Of a DNA stretch of 64,000 bases, positions 48,741-60,053 are shown piece after piece. The notes beneath the pieces are model-generated. The model was not told where the DNA came from. It searched no databases and saw only the letters and a program-made list of their open reading frames with translations. The DNA is taken from assembly GCF_029962835.1 (NCBI RefSeq), contig NC_080575.1:57201493-57265492 (forward strand), read 5' to 3'. The DNA is from Magnolia sinica (lineage: Eukaryota; Streptophyta; Magnoliopsida; Magnoliales; Magnoliaceae). A program made the translations under genes and the position numbers. The stretch's first letter is position 1; every line of letters begins with the position of its first letter.

Positions 48741-51220
48741 GGATCTGTTCCTGTTTCTCTACTTTCTAGTTGTAGCAAAAAACAATTGGAAAAGGTTCAT
48801 TTCCTCTCTCCATGTGCATGTTGCCTCTCTTCTTCGACATATGGTTAGATCAATTGGTACGTTCAAAAATTTAAATGTATTGGAATTTTTTTTTTCCTTA
48901 TATGCACCTATTTAATACTTGTCTTTTTTGTAGATTTTAATTGCATTCATGTTGTTTTAAGAGTAGTGTTTCTCGTTTACAGATTTTACATTCCCACTTG
49001 TAGTTGTGCAAGGACAAACATTATATTCCACAATGGGACCCATGGTTCTGTAATCCAGACCATTGGCCTATTGCATCGAACTGCAGATTGATGAAGGCCT
49101 GAAAATGGGAATGATGGGAAATTCACAGGCACCAATCTTTGGATCAATTTCATTGGGATGGAGACCGACACTCTAATTTTCAACCAAAATGTACTTTTTT
49201 TTGCCACAATCAAAAGGCTAGAATTGTCCCAGCTAAAAGAATTTAATACTCTACACAAGGAAGAATGTAATAGACCAATGGTCAGGACTGCCTATCTGGC
49301 TTCGTTAAAATAGAAATGAAGTAAATAATGTTTCTTAAAATGCCATTTATAAATGTTGCAAAAGGTAAAATAGTTTGTCTTAAGGCTAGTTTGAATAAAT
49401 TGCAGATTGGAGAATGCAACTAGTTTGCATCAACAAGGAATTTATACTTATTTGGGAAGTAATTGCATTTGCTGGCTGTATTCTCATTCCTTTTATGTAG
49501 AGAAGGATTGTTGGTCTTCATCAGAATACATCAGTTGGATCAACTGACATAATTGAATGTTTTCCTTTAAAAAAAAAAAAAAATCTTTTTTCTTTACCTT
49601 GAGCTTGGAGGAAGATTATACTGTGGTTTTGACCAAATCTATATGCCTATTTTCATATCCAAATACAAAATTCAAGGGTGTTTGATGAATCTGAGTTGAA
49701 TGGATCACTTTGGGAATTGGGAAAAACATGCAAGACAGATAAATAATCATTTTTTGTTTTTTAGGTTTCTTCTTTTGCTTTGTATTTTCAATGTAATGGG
49801 CCCCAATTAACCTAATCATATTTGATGCGTGTTCTATTAGGGCCCATTTGGATGATTTTCCTGTTATTCGTGTTTTAACCCCTTTTTTCCACTGATTTTT
49901 TAATCAATTTTTTTCTTATCTTTTTTTAAAATTTTTTTATTGTAAATGATACATGATTAGGTTGCTTGTGCTCATGCTTGAACGAGTAAGGAAAGAAAAG
50001 TTAATTCGGGCATCTTTGGACATTTTTGGGCATTTAGTGCCTTTTTTTTTTTAATTTTTTATTGTGGTTTACTCTTTATCCTGATTAGGTTGCTTGTGCT
50101 CATGCTTGAAATTATTATAAACATGTTTTTTTATGACAACATGTATGTAACTTGTTTATATATAAGCATGTATTTATTGTCTTTTTTAAAATTTGCTGTT
50201 TTTTTTTTTTTTTTCATTTTTTTCTTTTATTTTTGCTGTTAAGGTCAGGCAGTTCAGGCTAACAGAAAACATTTATGCCCCATCAAATGTATGCCACAAA
50301 ATATGAATGATACACATGCTTTCCTTTTTTACTACATATAAATGTGCGTGTCTTTTTACCATAGAAACCATCAGAAATAGCTATTTACTACATATAAATG
50401 GGATTGAATGCCTACCATTGACAATCGCTTGGGGAAAGCAATTGGTAGCTTATTGTAGGTCTAGTGCAATGTGTTTTAAGGTGTAGCAGGGGAAGTTGCT
50501 TTGACTTCAGGTGGTGGATTGAAGAAGCTATCTTTATTAACTGATAACTATGAAGAGATTGCAATGGTAAATCATTTATACCAACTCTCTTACCTGATAT
50601 TCTCCCAATTTCCATTTTCTTTTATGCTCATTTCTTACCACATTAGTGCCAATTTTTTACTCAAACTCTCTAAGTGCATCATAAGAATACAATTCCACGA
50701 ATGTAAAGTGGGTCAAGCACAGGCTAAGGTTTGACCCATTTTCTATTTGGGGCAGAGTGGAAAACATAACCTGCCTTTATGTAGGCTGTCATTTCCCACT
50801 TTTGATGCTACAAATCACAACTGAGGTAAGAACAAGAAGGTCCTATTCTTATCTCACTTGTGAGTTGGACATAGCCACCTGTCATGAGATATTTATGGGT
50901 TAATTGACATTGGTGTAATTATTCCAATGCAATTAGTAGCAGTCCTTGTGTTTTGCATGAGTTGGACACAACACACCTATATATATATTGATTTTTATTT
51001 TTGTTTTATTTTATTTCTGGCTTTCTTTTTTAAGAAAAATCTTGATTTGAAATTTCTTTTTCTTTAGAATAAAATTCTAAGTTTGTAGTAAATTTCAGAA
51101 GCAGAACTGATGCATGCCCAAAATCAGGTATGTAGTAAAATTTAGTTAGTTGTTCAAGGTTTGTGTAAGAGTAATAAAATTCATGTCATTGTATATGTAT
51201 CTTGTCATGTATCAGCTAGG

Positions 51221-51322
51221 GTGGTAACTGACCGAACATCAGGATATTTGAAGGGCTTTAGGTTTGTCACATGCCCTATCATTGAAGAGATGGAGCAAGG
51301 CATAAAGGGAATGGATGGTCAG
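51221..51322 (+). pseudogene. Captured RNA-recognition-motif exon inside CACTA
   Basis: Thirty-four codons read VVTDRTSGYLKGFRFVTCPI, then IEEMEQGIKGMDGQ, and stop exactly at a splice donor (GGTCAG|GTAATT). This is the second half of an RRM domain, with a degenerate RNP1 motif (KGFRFVTC against the usual RGFGFVTF), as in glycine-rich RNA-binding proteins. An acceptor-like TATCAGCTAG lies just upstream. The retained exon-intron border points to capture of genomic DNA rather than of an mRNA copy. Other RRM exons are not seen nearby. Confidence 0.7.
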
Positions 51323-53483
51323 GTAATTGCTCATTGCCTAGGGCTTGCAATGTTCGTCATTACTTTCAGATGTGTTGCACTGGTTTGTACCAATCAACAC
51401 TCAATGTCTTTAAACGTGCTTTGGTTGTTGCAACTACCTCACTGATAGAGCTGGCAACCCCCTTCTATTTTGGTATTTATCAATGGTAAGACATTGTTTT
51501 CTCGTTGTAACCCATATATATGATGAATAAATGGGATGATTTTTACACTAGGTGATCCTCATAGTGGGCCAACTTATTGAAAGTTTTGGATGTTACATTC
51601 ACTTAATAGGTTGGAAGTTATATGTTAGATGTTACATTTATGAGATAAGGGTTCCCGGAATGCAACAGAGAAGAAGAAAGGAAAACAAGGTATTGAAGAT
51701 AGCATTCGATCTTTCTTCAACATCTTTGATGTAGGTCTTTGGGTTCATCAAGTCAGCGAGCTGACTCAGTTGACTTGATGAGATTTTGAGCTGAGTCATC
51801 AGGTTCAGGAATGCAAGCCTCAGTTTGGTGTAGGTTTTATGCTACCCTGTTTTCAGATATTGAGTCATCAGATTTTTTTTTTCTGGTAGTGAGTGTATTT
51901 CATTTTAGACTTGTTAACTGTCATGTAGACCATACATTTTTTGTTAAATAAAATAAAATTGCTGAAATTGCTGATTTTATAAATGTGCTGCAGGTAAAGA
52001 AGGGCCTACATAAGCCCATGCGTAGATATTGTTTCTTTCCTTTATATTATGATTTAGATGTGTATAGATATTCTATGAGTTTTTGCAATCCACGCATTTG
52101 AATCATCATATATGCTTATGATTTTAATGCACCAAAAACCACCCATGCAATCTCAGCCCTGCAAATGCGTCAGCATATCAAGCTCATGGACTTGACATGG
52201 ATATGTTTGATGTCGCCTAGGTGCGGAACTAGTTGTCCATTCCAATGTTACCAAGATCACTAACCCACCTCATTCTTTTGACAAAAAAGAAAATGAAAAA
52301 TAAAAAAAGGTGGCACTTCTAGCAGTCATAGATATTATTGTCCTCAGCCCCTAGAGTCTGCATTTGGATGTTCTGATTTCTTTGTGCATGCAGTTTTTTT
52401 CCATTGAATTCAATATCAATGAGTTTCTCAAATGTAGGATGTTCTGCTGGTAGTGATTTCTTTGTTCTAATTCCTTTTACTTTATACCAATGTTTTTATT
52501 CTCAAAGTTTAATTTATCTATTTCATTATGGCGTTTTCTCATAGGATGCAAGCTCTGGTTGAGGACTACATTTTCAGTAGAGGCATTTTTTCTATGTCGG
52601 TATTTCAGTATACTAATGAGGAAAAAAGCTCTCAAGGTTAGTTCGTTTCCGCTTAAAACATCGAATAACTAGATAAATCAGTTGGTATGTACATTGATCA
52701 GTTGATAGTTTTTTTGGCTTTATCTCGTTTTTCTTCAATGGAGCCTGAATTCATAGATAAATCAGTTGGTATGTACATTGCTCATTTGTGTGATACTACC
52801 CAAACTGCACTTCTATTTTGCTGTTGATTTATAGGTTTGATTTGGAACTACAGATATTTCCATGGGATATGTCTCGCATTTGAGCATCAACATAGGCAAA
52901 AGCAATCCCAAAAAAACAAGATTGATCCAATTCCATCTTTAATAGACAACAAGGTCATGGATCCTACATAGTTGGCCTTGGGTGCTTGGCCTGAGTTCTT
53001 TTCTTTTGTTTTGTTTGGTTTTTGTTGCTGATTTTGATTCATGGTGAATGGACTTGTAAACTAGATAAACATGGATAAGTATATTCTGGTAGACTGGTTG
53101 TGAGTTGTAAAAAATAGGTTTGCAGAGGTGAACTTTTCATCCCAGATATTGATAAAGTAATTAGTATTACCAATTTGGAGCAATCAAATTTTGAAGTACT
53201 CTCTCTCAGAAGAGCACTTTGTTTGGATGATCAAGATTCACATTAGATTGGATGCAGATAGAAATTATGTGAATACTTGGTTGTGCATGTACAACTATTC
53301 CAACACAAGTATACGACGTCCTCTTGTTCATTAATGAGGTTCATGTGCAGAGGTACTCTCTCTCAGAAGAGAACTTTGTTTTTTCAGTAGCAGTTTCAAT
53401 GAGAAAATTGTAGCAGGGGAATTATACAGTGTTCTCTGAGTTTTTACTTTCTACCTTTCTATATCTATGGTCTGAAGATGGAG

Positions 53484-54008
53484 ACTTTTGCAGGTTTTTG
53501 GTTTTTTAGGTGATGAAAATCATGTAGAAACCTGGATGTATAGCATGAAGCATTGGGTCCCATCTAAAGAACTCCAAATTGCAAAGGTCTTGAATGGACT
53601 AGTATCAGGGTGGACAGTAGGGGTGGATCAATAGTGGTAGTGATGGAAATGGTGGAGGATTTGAACCATCAGATGTTTGGGATTGTTTATAGTCGCAAGA
53701 GCCGGAGGTCAGCAGCTGGAATTGCTGGGGCAAATGCTGCTTCTACGGGCTTGAAAGATCAGATGTATGGAATTCCATTCATTCTGAAACAGAGGAGGAA
53801 AACTGTGAAAACAACATGGGAAAATTCAAAAATTTTACAAGAATGTAGAGTTGTGGAGAATATCGATGCTTCTCTACCTCCGAAGGGGATGGTCATTGTT
53901 GTTATCAGACCCGATGGCTGGAGCTTTCACTCAGTGTGGCATCCATTTCTGTTCTGTACACAACATGAGTTCAAAAAATGTGAGTTTTTTTTAGTTTTTT
54001 CTTTCTAA
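53484..54008 (+). pseudogene. Unassigned captured exon(s) inside CACTA
   Basis: 53610-54008 is an open frame of 132 codons, the longest in the CACTA element. It contains two similar segments, MFGIVYSRKSRR (about 53670) and MYGIPFILKQRRK (about 53764), which look like an internal repeat of a basic motif, then GMVIVVIRPDGWSFHSVWHP. Just before it, 53484-53580 reads DENHVETWMYSMKHWVPSKE after an acceptor-like TTTTGCAG. I do not recognise the family. The reading frame does not start at a convincing initiation context, and it may be a fragment only. Confidence 0.4.
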
Positions 54009-54974
54009 AACTGCTGTCGTTGAGTTGTTGCATGATGCTTGGTTTGACTGGCAATTTCACCAGTGTGGCCTTCCTTTCACTGGCATGTGTTGTTAACCTT
54101 TGATGGGCTCCATCATAAATGGCCTCTGGCGCTGAAAATCTCTTCCATTGGACAAGTCTACTGTCCGATTGCCAGTCATTATAGAACCAGTCATTGTTCT
54201 ATAATCCATTCACAATTTTAGGCCCACCTAATGGATAGCTCAGATGTTCATGTGCAGGTTGGGTGACAGTTGAAGGGAAATGCTTTGAGGTTTTTATTGC
54301 CCTTATTAAGAAGGGAATTTAGAAAAAACTCTAGCTTTCTTTTCATTTATGATCTTTGATGCACTACTACCGAAATCGTAGAGTTTGGTCAAACAGCAAA
54401 TGCCATATCTTGGTGCATGTCTTCATCATTTATATGTCAATTAGTTTTGATTTTATGTTATTCTTGCTCTCTCCCCTGGATCATTGGAATTATCTTGTAT
54501 CTTGTTATCCTTATACATGGTATCTTTGAAGTTGTAAGAATTTTTTTATGCTCCTGTAATAGGTTGAAACGATATACTTAGAAAATGCATGTCCTAGTAA
54601 TAGGTTGAAACTATATTTCTTCACTTACCCTAGATGCCCACTTCAAATTCCTTGGAGATGGGTGCACATAGTCCAAGTTAAACACATCATTTTCAAATGC
54701 TTGTCTATCACTCCATTTCTTCTGTTTTGAGCTGCATTTTTAAAAAAATAAATTAAGTGCATCTGGTGCTGAAAAGTTCGATAATACATTTTCTGGTAGT
54801 GGATGCATTGTATGATTTTATTGCTATTTGTAATAAATGCATCATTTTTTTTCCTGATTGCATTTTATGTACTATTCCTATCAACATTAAGCTTAGATGA
54901 GTTATCAATCATAGCAGGTTCTTGCAATGGAAATAGGTACCATTATTATAATATATATTTTTTATTTTTTTTTA

Positions 54975-55440
54975 AAAATAGCTATGGATTTTATCTGTAG
55001 CTCTTGTTCTGAAAACCGTAGCTATTACTAACTTTAGCATATTGCTACGGATTTCATTCCACTTTTAGCTACTGATATTATCTGTAGTAGTAGGTACATT
55101 TCGTTACAGAAATTACACCTACTGCTTTTTTCCGTAGCTAGTGATATCAACCACTACGGATCTAATCTGTAGCCGTAGGTATATTTCGCTACAGAAAGTA
55201 TAGCTATGGCCTTTATACGTAACTACTAATATCTATTACTATGGATCTAATCTGTAGGTGTAGCTACATTTCACTACAGAAAATATAGTTATGGCCTTTG
55301 TTTGTGGCTACGATATCTATTGCTACAGATATAATCCTTAGCAATAGGCTTTTTAACCTATAGCTACCCCACCAATAGCGACGGACTAGATCCGTAGCAA
55401 AAGGTCTTTAGCTATGGTTTTTTGCCGTAGCCTTTGCCCG
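54975..55440. repeat. CACTA subterminal repeats, right
   Basis: About fifteen variants of GCTACGGAT and ATCTGTAGC in both orientations over 460 bp, for example ATTGCTACGGATTTCATTCC and ACTACGGATCTAATCTGTAG. This region is much longer than the left subterminal region. Confidence 0.88.
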
Positions 55441-55454
55441 TTTTTCTTATAGTG

Positions 55455-56629
55455 AACCAAAGGGCTTTATTAAACAAGGTAATAACCAACTAGTATGCAA
55501 ATTAAAGAAATCCATATATGGACTTAAACAAGCTTCTAAACAGTGGTATCTCAAGTTTAACCACATAATAGTTGCCTTCAGTTTTCAAGAAAATACTGCA
55601 GATCGGTGCATATATCTGAAGGTCAGTGGGAGTAAGTTTATCTTTCTGGTCCTATATGTGGATGATATTTTGCTTGCTAGTAATGATCTAAGCATGTTGT
55701 ATGAAACTACGAATTTTCTCTCTGATAATTTCAAAATAAAAGATATGGACGCAGATACTTTCGTAATCGGCATTGAGATATATCGAGATCGATCACGTCG
55801 ACTACTTTGACTATCTCAGAGAACCTACATTGATAGGATTCTCGAAAGATACAGTATAAAGAACTGTAAAGCTGGTGATGCACTTATTGTTAAAGGAGAT
55901 AAATTTAGTTAGGACCAATACCCAAAGAACGATGTAGAGCGAGCACAGATGAAAGATATACCCTATGCTTCTGCAATAGGGAGCCTTACGTATGCACAAA
56001 CATGAACTTGGCCTGATATCAACTTTACTGTTGGAATGTTAGGAAAATATCAAAGTGACCCTGGAATGGATCACTGGAAAGTTGCAAAGAAAGTCATGTG
56101 CTACTTACGGGGAACCAAGGATTATATGTTCACATATAAAGGACCCGATTAGTTAGAAGTGATTGGATATTTTGACTCTGATTATGTCGGATGCATTGAT
56201 AGTAGAAAATTGACATCTGGTTGTCTTTCTGCTTGCTAACGGGGCCATTTCGTGGAAAAGTGTTAAGCAAACTTGTGTCTCTACTTCTATGATGGAAGAG
56301 GAGTTTGTGGTTGCTTTGAGGCCACTACCTAGGCAATTTAGTTGTGGAAATTCATCTTAGGGCTTCGGATTGTCGACATCATTTCGAAGCCACTGAGAAT
56401 TTATTACGATAATACTGCAGCAGTATGTTACTCCAAAAATGACAAGTATTCTAGTCAAGCAAAGTATATTGGAGTTAAATATAATTTTGTCAAAGAAAAT
56501 GTTAAAAATCATTTAGTGTTTATTAAACATATAAGGACAAACCAGATGATTGCAGATCCAATGATCAAAGGATTACCGCCAAATACCTATAAGGGTCATG
56601 TAGCTGAAATGGGCCTAGTTAAGATATGA
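55455..56629 (+). pseudogene. Copia element 2 pol, 3' part: reverse transcriptase and RNase H
   Basis: Resumes at KGF right after the CACTA insertion. It contains LVCKLKKSIYGLKQASKQWY, the intact catalytic YVDD (VLYVDDILLASND, about 55650), IPYASAIGSLTYAQT, and an RNase H part ending MIADPMIKGLP and TYKGHVAEMGLVKI before TGA at 56627-56629. Stops at about 55809, 55909, 56003 and 56150, and a frame break near 56230-56340, make it inactive. Confidence 0.93.
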
Positions 56630-57060
56630 TGTACCTTGGTCATTAACTTGATGTAATAGACACTATTTATATGAAATCACATTTTCACGCATTCTTATTT
56701 ATCCTTATGTATATACATTTATGGTGGATGTAAGTAAGATATAATCGTTGGACTATTATGTTTAATCGGCCTTATGCTTAGCCTGTTAGTCTTCTCATTT
56801 AGCACCGGGTTAGATGTGAATTGCTAGTGTTGTAATAAATGGATGGAAGTATGTCACTAAATAATGTATGACTGTCGTGATTCACATTAGTAGTTTCATT
56901 TAATCAAGGTATAATGTCTTTTCTAGTGTGGCGCCATTGGAAGTATCTTTTCAAATGTCTAAATTTAAGAGAAGTCAATTTTTATAATATCATTTTTTTA
57001 AATAAAATAAAATAAAATTCAAATCTAGAGAAAAGTCCTCATGATATGGTCATGTAGGCC

Positions 57061-57071
57061 AAGTGGGAGAA
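57061..57071 (+). promoter_or_regulatory. Polypurine tract of copia element 2
   Basis: AAGTGGGAGAA sits directly before the 3' LTR. It is identical to the tract of copia element 1. Confidence 0.85.
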
Positions 57072-57674
57072 TGTTGGAATGTATAAAAAGAGTGGCCCAT
57101 TTATGACCACAACATTTGTATTAAAAAAATAATAACTTCTCATATTCCACACCTTCTCATATTTTGAGGGGTGTCTCTTCACATTCTAAGGAGTGATTTT
57201 TCCCATTCTGTCAGATTCATTCCTTTGGTTTAAAAAACTCTTAGAATTTTGTAATGGCATTGAATATTCTAATTAATTGGAGGAAATAAAGAGTCATGTA
57301 ATTACTTGGTTCCTTTGATGGGTTGGAACCAAATCATCTATAAATTCCAGGCTCTTGGTCCCTCTCTCCAACTCAACATGTTGCAGTTGATCTCCCATCC
57401 CCATTCACGCATCAAAGAGAGTTGAGGAGAGAGAAGGTAAGAGCTAGTTGATCTCAGTCTTTGTGCTAAGTAGAGAAGACCTAAACCATTGAAAGCAATG
57501 GCTCATCAACATCAAGTTTCTTCATCGTCTAATTCAATGGTGCAAGGTACACTCTCTAATTAGTGCAACTCTTTGGTTTTCATTTTGTCGAATGCATCAA
57601 GTCAAGATCCTATGGATTTCATGTTATTGTAAAACCGTATGTAGATGTTAACATGTATTGGTTCAATGTTAACA
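57072..57674 (+). repeat. 3' LTR of copia element 2
   Basis: 603 bp, TGTTGGAATG to GTTAACA, followed by the target duplication TTCGG (57675-57679). It is clearly the same LTR as 43123-43748, with scattered substitutions and a ~22-bp length difference. Confidence 0.93.
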
Positions 57675-57679
57675 TTCGG

Positions 57680-58629
57680 TTCTAACGAGTGGGACCCGTT
57701 CTTGTTGCAGTTTTCTAGTCCATTGATAAACACTGGGCCATGCCTAGTTAATGTAGAATTCTATATGTATGGATATTTTTAATTGATCCAATTATATATG
57801 TTTTGCCATACAATATGAATTGGAGAACTAAGACAAAGAATTATTAAAAAGAAGATTTAATGTTCAAATAATAACCAAGTGAGGGTTTGGAGATTTGGAG
57901 GTTATTAATGAAGAAATCAAGTATCAAAGATCTAAGAAAACTACGTACAAAAAAGAAATAACAAACTTTTCAGTCCCACCCAAGGTTGGTTTAGTCTGAC
58001 CAAAAGTGAACAGAATATTCCAACAAGAAACTATGATTTTCAAATTTAATTTGGCTCAACACTTAAGTTCACTCGAAGACATGTTCGGTGCGACTGAAGG
58101 GAGATTCAGTGAAACCTAAGGGAGACATACTTTAGACCTATTTTGGATAAATTCAGCTACAACCGAAGGCTATTATCGGTGTAACTGAAGCGTTACAAAA
58201 GTGCATAAAATTGAAGTCAGTTCCAAGTTTGTACGAATACAAATTAGGGTAGAGGAGAGAGAGTAAGGAGTTGTGGTTCTTTTACGAAGTCCTCCTTCTC
58301 CAATCCTTCAATTATACTTTACTTTTTATCTTTTTGTTTGAGTTTAGTTCAATAATGTCTATGGTTGAATAAATCTCTTAATAAGGGCTAAGAGGTAAAG
58401 CTTATAGTGATTTTTAATGTTTTATTTTACTTTGAATCATGTTATTGGTTTAATTGTTGAATAATTTATTAATATTGGTTTGAATGAAGATTTATTTTTA
58501 TTTTAATTTGATCCACACATGGATACTTAGGAAAACTAAGAGTGATTGCTTATCTATTTTGTAAGGGATTAATCTGTAAAATTCATTGATCTATCGTAGA
58601 CTAAGGGTTAGAGTTTGTGTAGGATTATG

Positions 58630-58667
<38 letters not shown>

Positions 58668-58962
58668 CTAGACACTAACATTATTTTCTTTCTTTCTCAA
58701 AATCTAACGTAGGATCATTAATCGGCTACTATCCTTTCAACCCTCTTGCTTTAGTTTATTTTAATTTTTTTTTTATTTCATTGTAATTTTTATTTCAGTA
58801 AAAGTAGGTTTAGGTTTAAAATTAGGTTTTTAAGTGGTTCATGTCCTAGTAGTCTGTTCATGACAACACTCTTCGTCTCTTAAGTGAATGAGGACTAGTT
58901 GAAGGATTGTCTATCCATTATCGGATTAGACAACACTTAAGATCATCTAAAGAGGCTAAGAA
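57680..58962 (+). mobile_element. Athila-type element, part of 5' LTR and leader
   Basis: 57850-58260 shares words with the Athila-type LTR at 12680-13100 (GAAGAAATCAAGTATCAAAG against CATGTCAAAGATCCAAAGAA, and GGTGCGACTGAA). 58320-58420 (TGGTTGAATAAATCTCTTAA, GGGCTAAGAGGTAAAGC) resembles the 3' part of Athila LTRs as I know them. An AT microsatellite lies at 58634-58663. No convincing primer-binding site was found, and the left boundary with unique DNA is not defined. The leader is interrupted at 58962 by copy C. Confidence 0.55.
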
Positions 58963-59322
58963 TGTAAGGCCTGTATCCTAGTCTGTACCGTTCTGTAGAC
59001 TCTCGCGATCCTCCCCGTCGAATTTCGGTAACCTGTGACCGATGATCAACGTTTGTGCTTGACCTTAAGTCATATCCGGTATATCAGAGTTGGCTTGACT
59101 CAAAACTTGTATCTTTGTGACCGCACCATCACCATGGTTCCAACGCCACGTCTTACATACTGATCCGATACCCTGGCAGGGAGATGTGGACCTGCATTCA
59201 GTTCGAGGAAACGTCGCGCGTTTGCAATCCCAAGAGTATCTCTACGATATGTCAAATCAATCCAATCAATCACCTCACATGTCAAGTACATGACCCATCC
59301 CCAAAAGCAACCCTAAAGTCAA

Positions 59323-59364
<42 letters not shown>

Positions 59365-59991
59365 CACCCATACATGTCAAGTAATGCCCATCACCCCATC
59401 ACTCACTTCCCATCACTCCATCACTCTATCACACATCACCTCTCTTACAACCACCCTCTCCCTCTCTTTCTCTTCACACTTTCTAAGCCACAAAGAAGTG
59501 TGGATGTCTAAGCACTTCCAAAGGGAGAGAAAAGTGAGTGTTGTGTGTGGCACACTTCCTATCTCTAGATCTATCATCCTAGCCCTTCATCTCTCATCAC
59601 CTTCCATCAAAGAAGAACACAAGGAGGTCGGCGTTCCATCGGACTAAGGATATCAAACGGTGGGTGCTTTATAGGCTAGATTTTCATGTTTCGATGATGG
59701 GCCAAGTGAGGCCTACCGATTGATGGTATGGATCTCACTTTGGACCCTAGATGTAGCCGATGGCCCATCTTAATTCTCATGATCATTCCATGATGGGGCC
59801 ATTCTCCATGGACCCCATCATGACGTTTATTTTTCATGCATGGATAGGGTCATCTAGACCTTGCATTTCGGTGGAGAAAGGATCTCCACCATTGGTTTTG
59901 ATTGGTGGGCCCATATGTAATGGGACCCACTTGGTGTATGTTGTAAATCATGGAAGGGAGGGCCTATAGTGCCGGGGTCCCTCCATCACTC

Positions 59992-60053
<62 letters not shown>

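Larger units (their letters stand above)
47642..55454. mobile_element. CACTA (En/Spm-type) transposon carrying host-gene fragments
   Basis: Begins CACTACCAAAAAGAGG and ends with the inverse of CACTATAAGAAAAACGG. It is flanked by the 3-bp duplication AAC (47639-47641 and 55455-55457). Both subterminal regions are packed with TTGCTACGGAT / ATCCGTAGC words, typical of CACTA elements. The insertion splits the copia 2 reverse transcriptase, and the frame resumes exactly if one AAC and the insert are removed. No transposase was found, so it is non-autonomous. The 7.8-kb interior contains a repeat-derived stretch with GGTGGGCCCCACGG (about 47760-48060), two CT tracts (48110-48157, 48293-48327), and fragments resembling host exons (PPR, RRM, one unassigned). 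The stretches between them are T-rich and intron-like. Confidence 0.92.
43123..57674 (+). mobile_element. Ty1/copia element 2, split by a CACTA transposon (14.5 kb)
   Basis: Direct LTRs start TGTTGGAATG and end GTTAACA. The target duplication TTCGG lies outside both (43118-43122 and 57675-57679). The interior encodes a decayed copia polyprotein in two parts, because 47642-55454 is a CACTA element inserted in the reverse transcriptase. Without it the element would be about 6.7 kb. It runs away from the LHT gene, with its 5' LTR about 0.42 kb upstream of the LHT start codon. Confidence 0.95.

Noticed and set aside
47642-55454. CACTA transposase (Transposase_21-type) gene
   Set aside because: I looked for a long frame in either direction and found none; the longest is 132 codons and unrelated.
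47642-55454. Reading the PPR, RRM and 53610-54008 segments as one functional chimeric gene
   Set aside because: The frames are not joined by consistent splice phases, and each domain is only a fragment; transcript evidence would be required.
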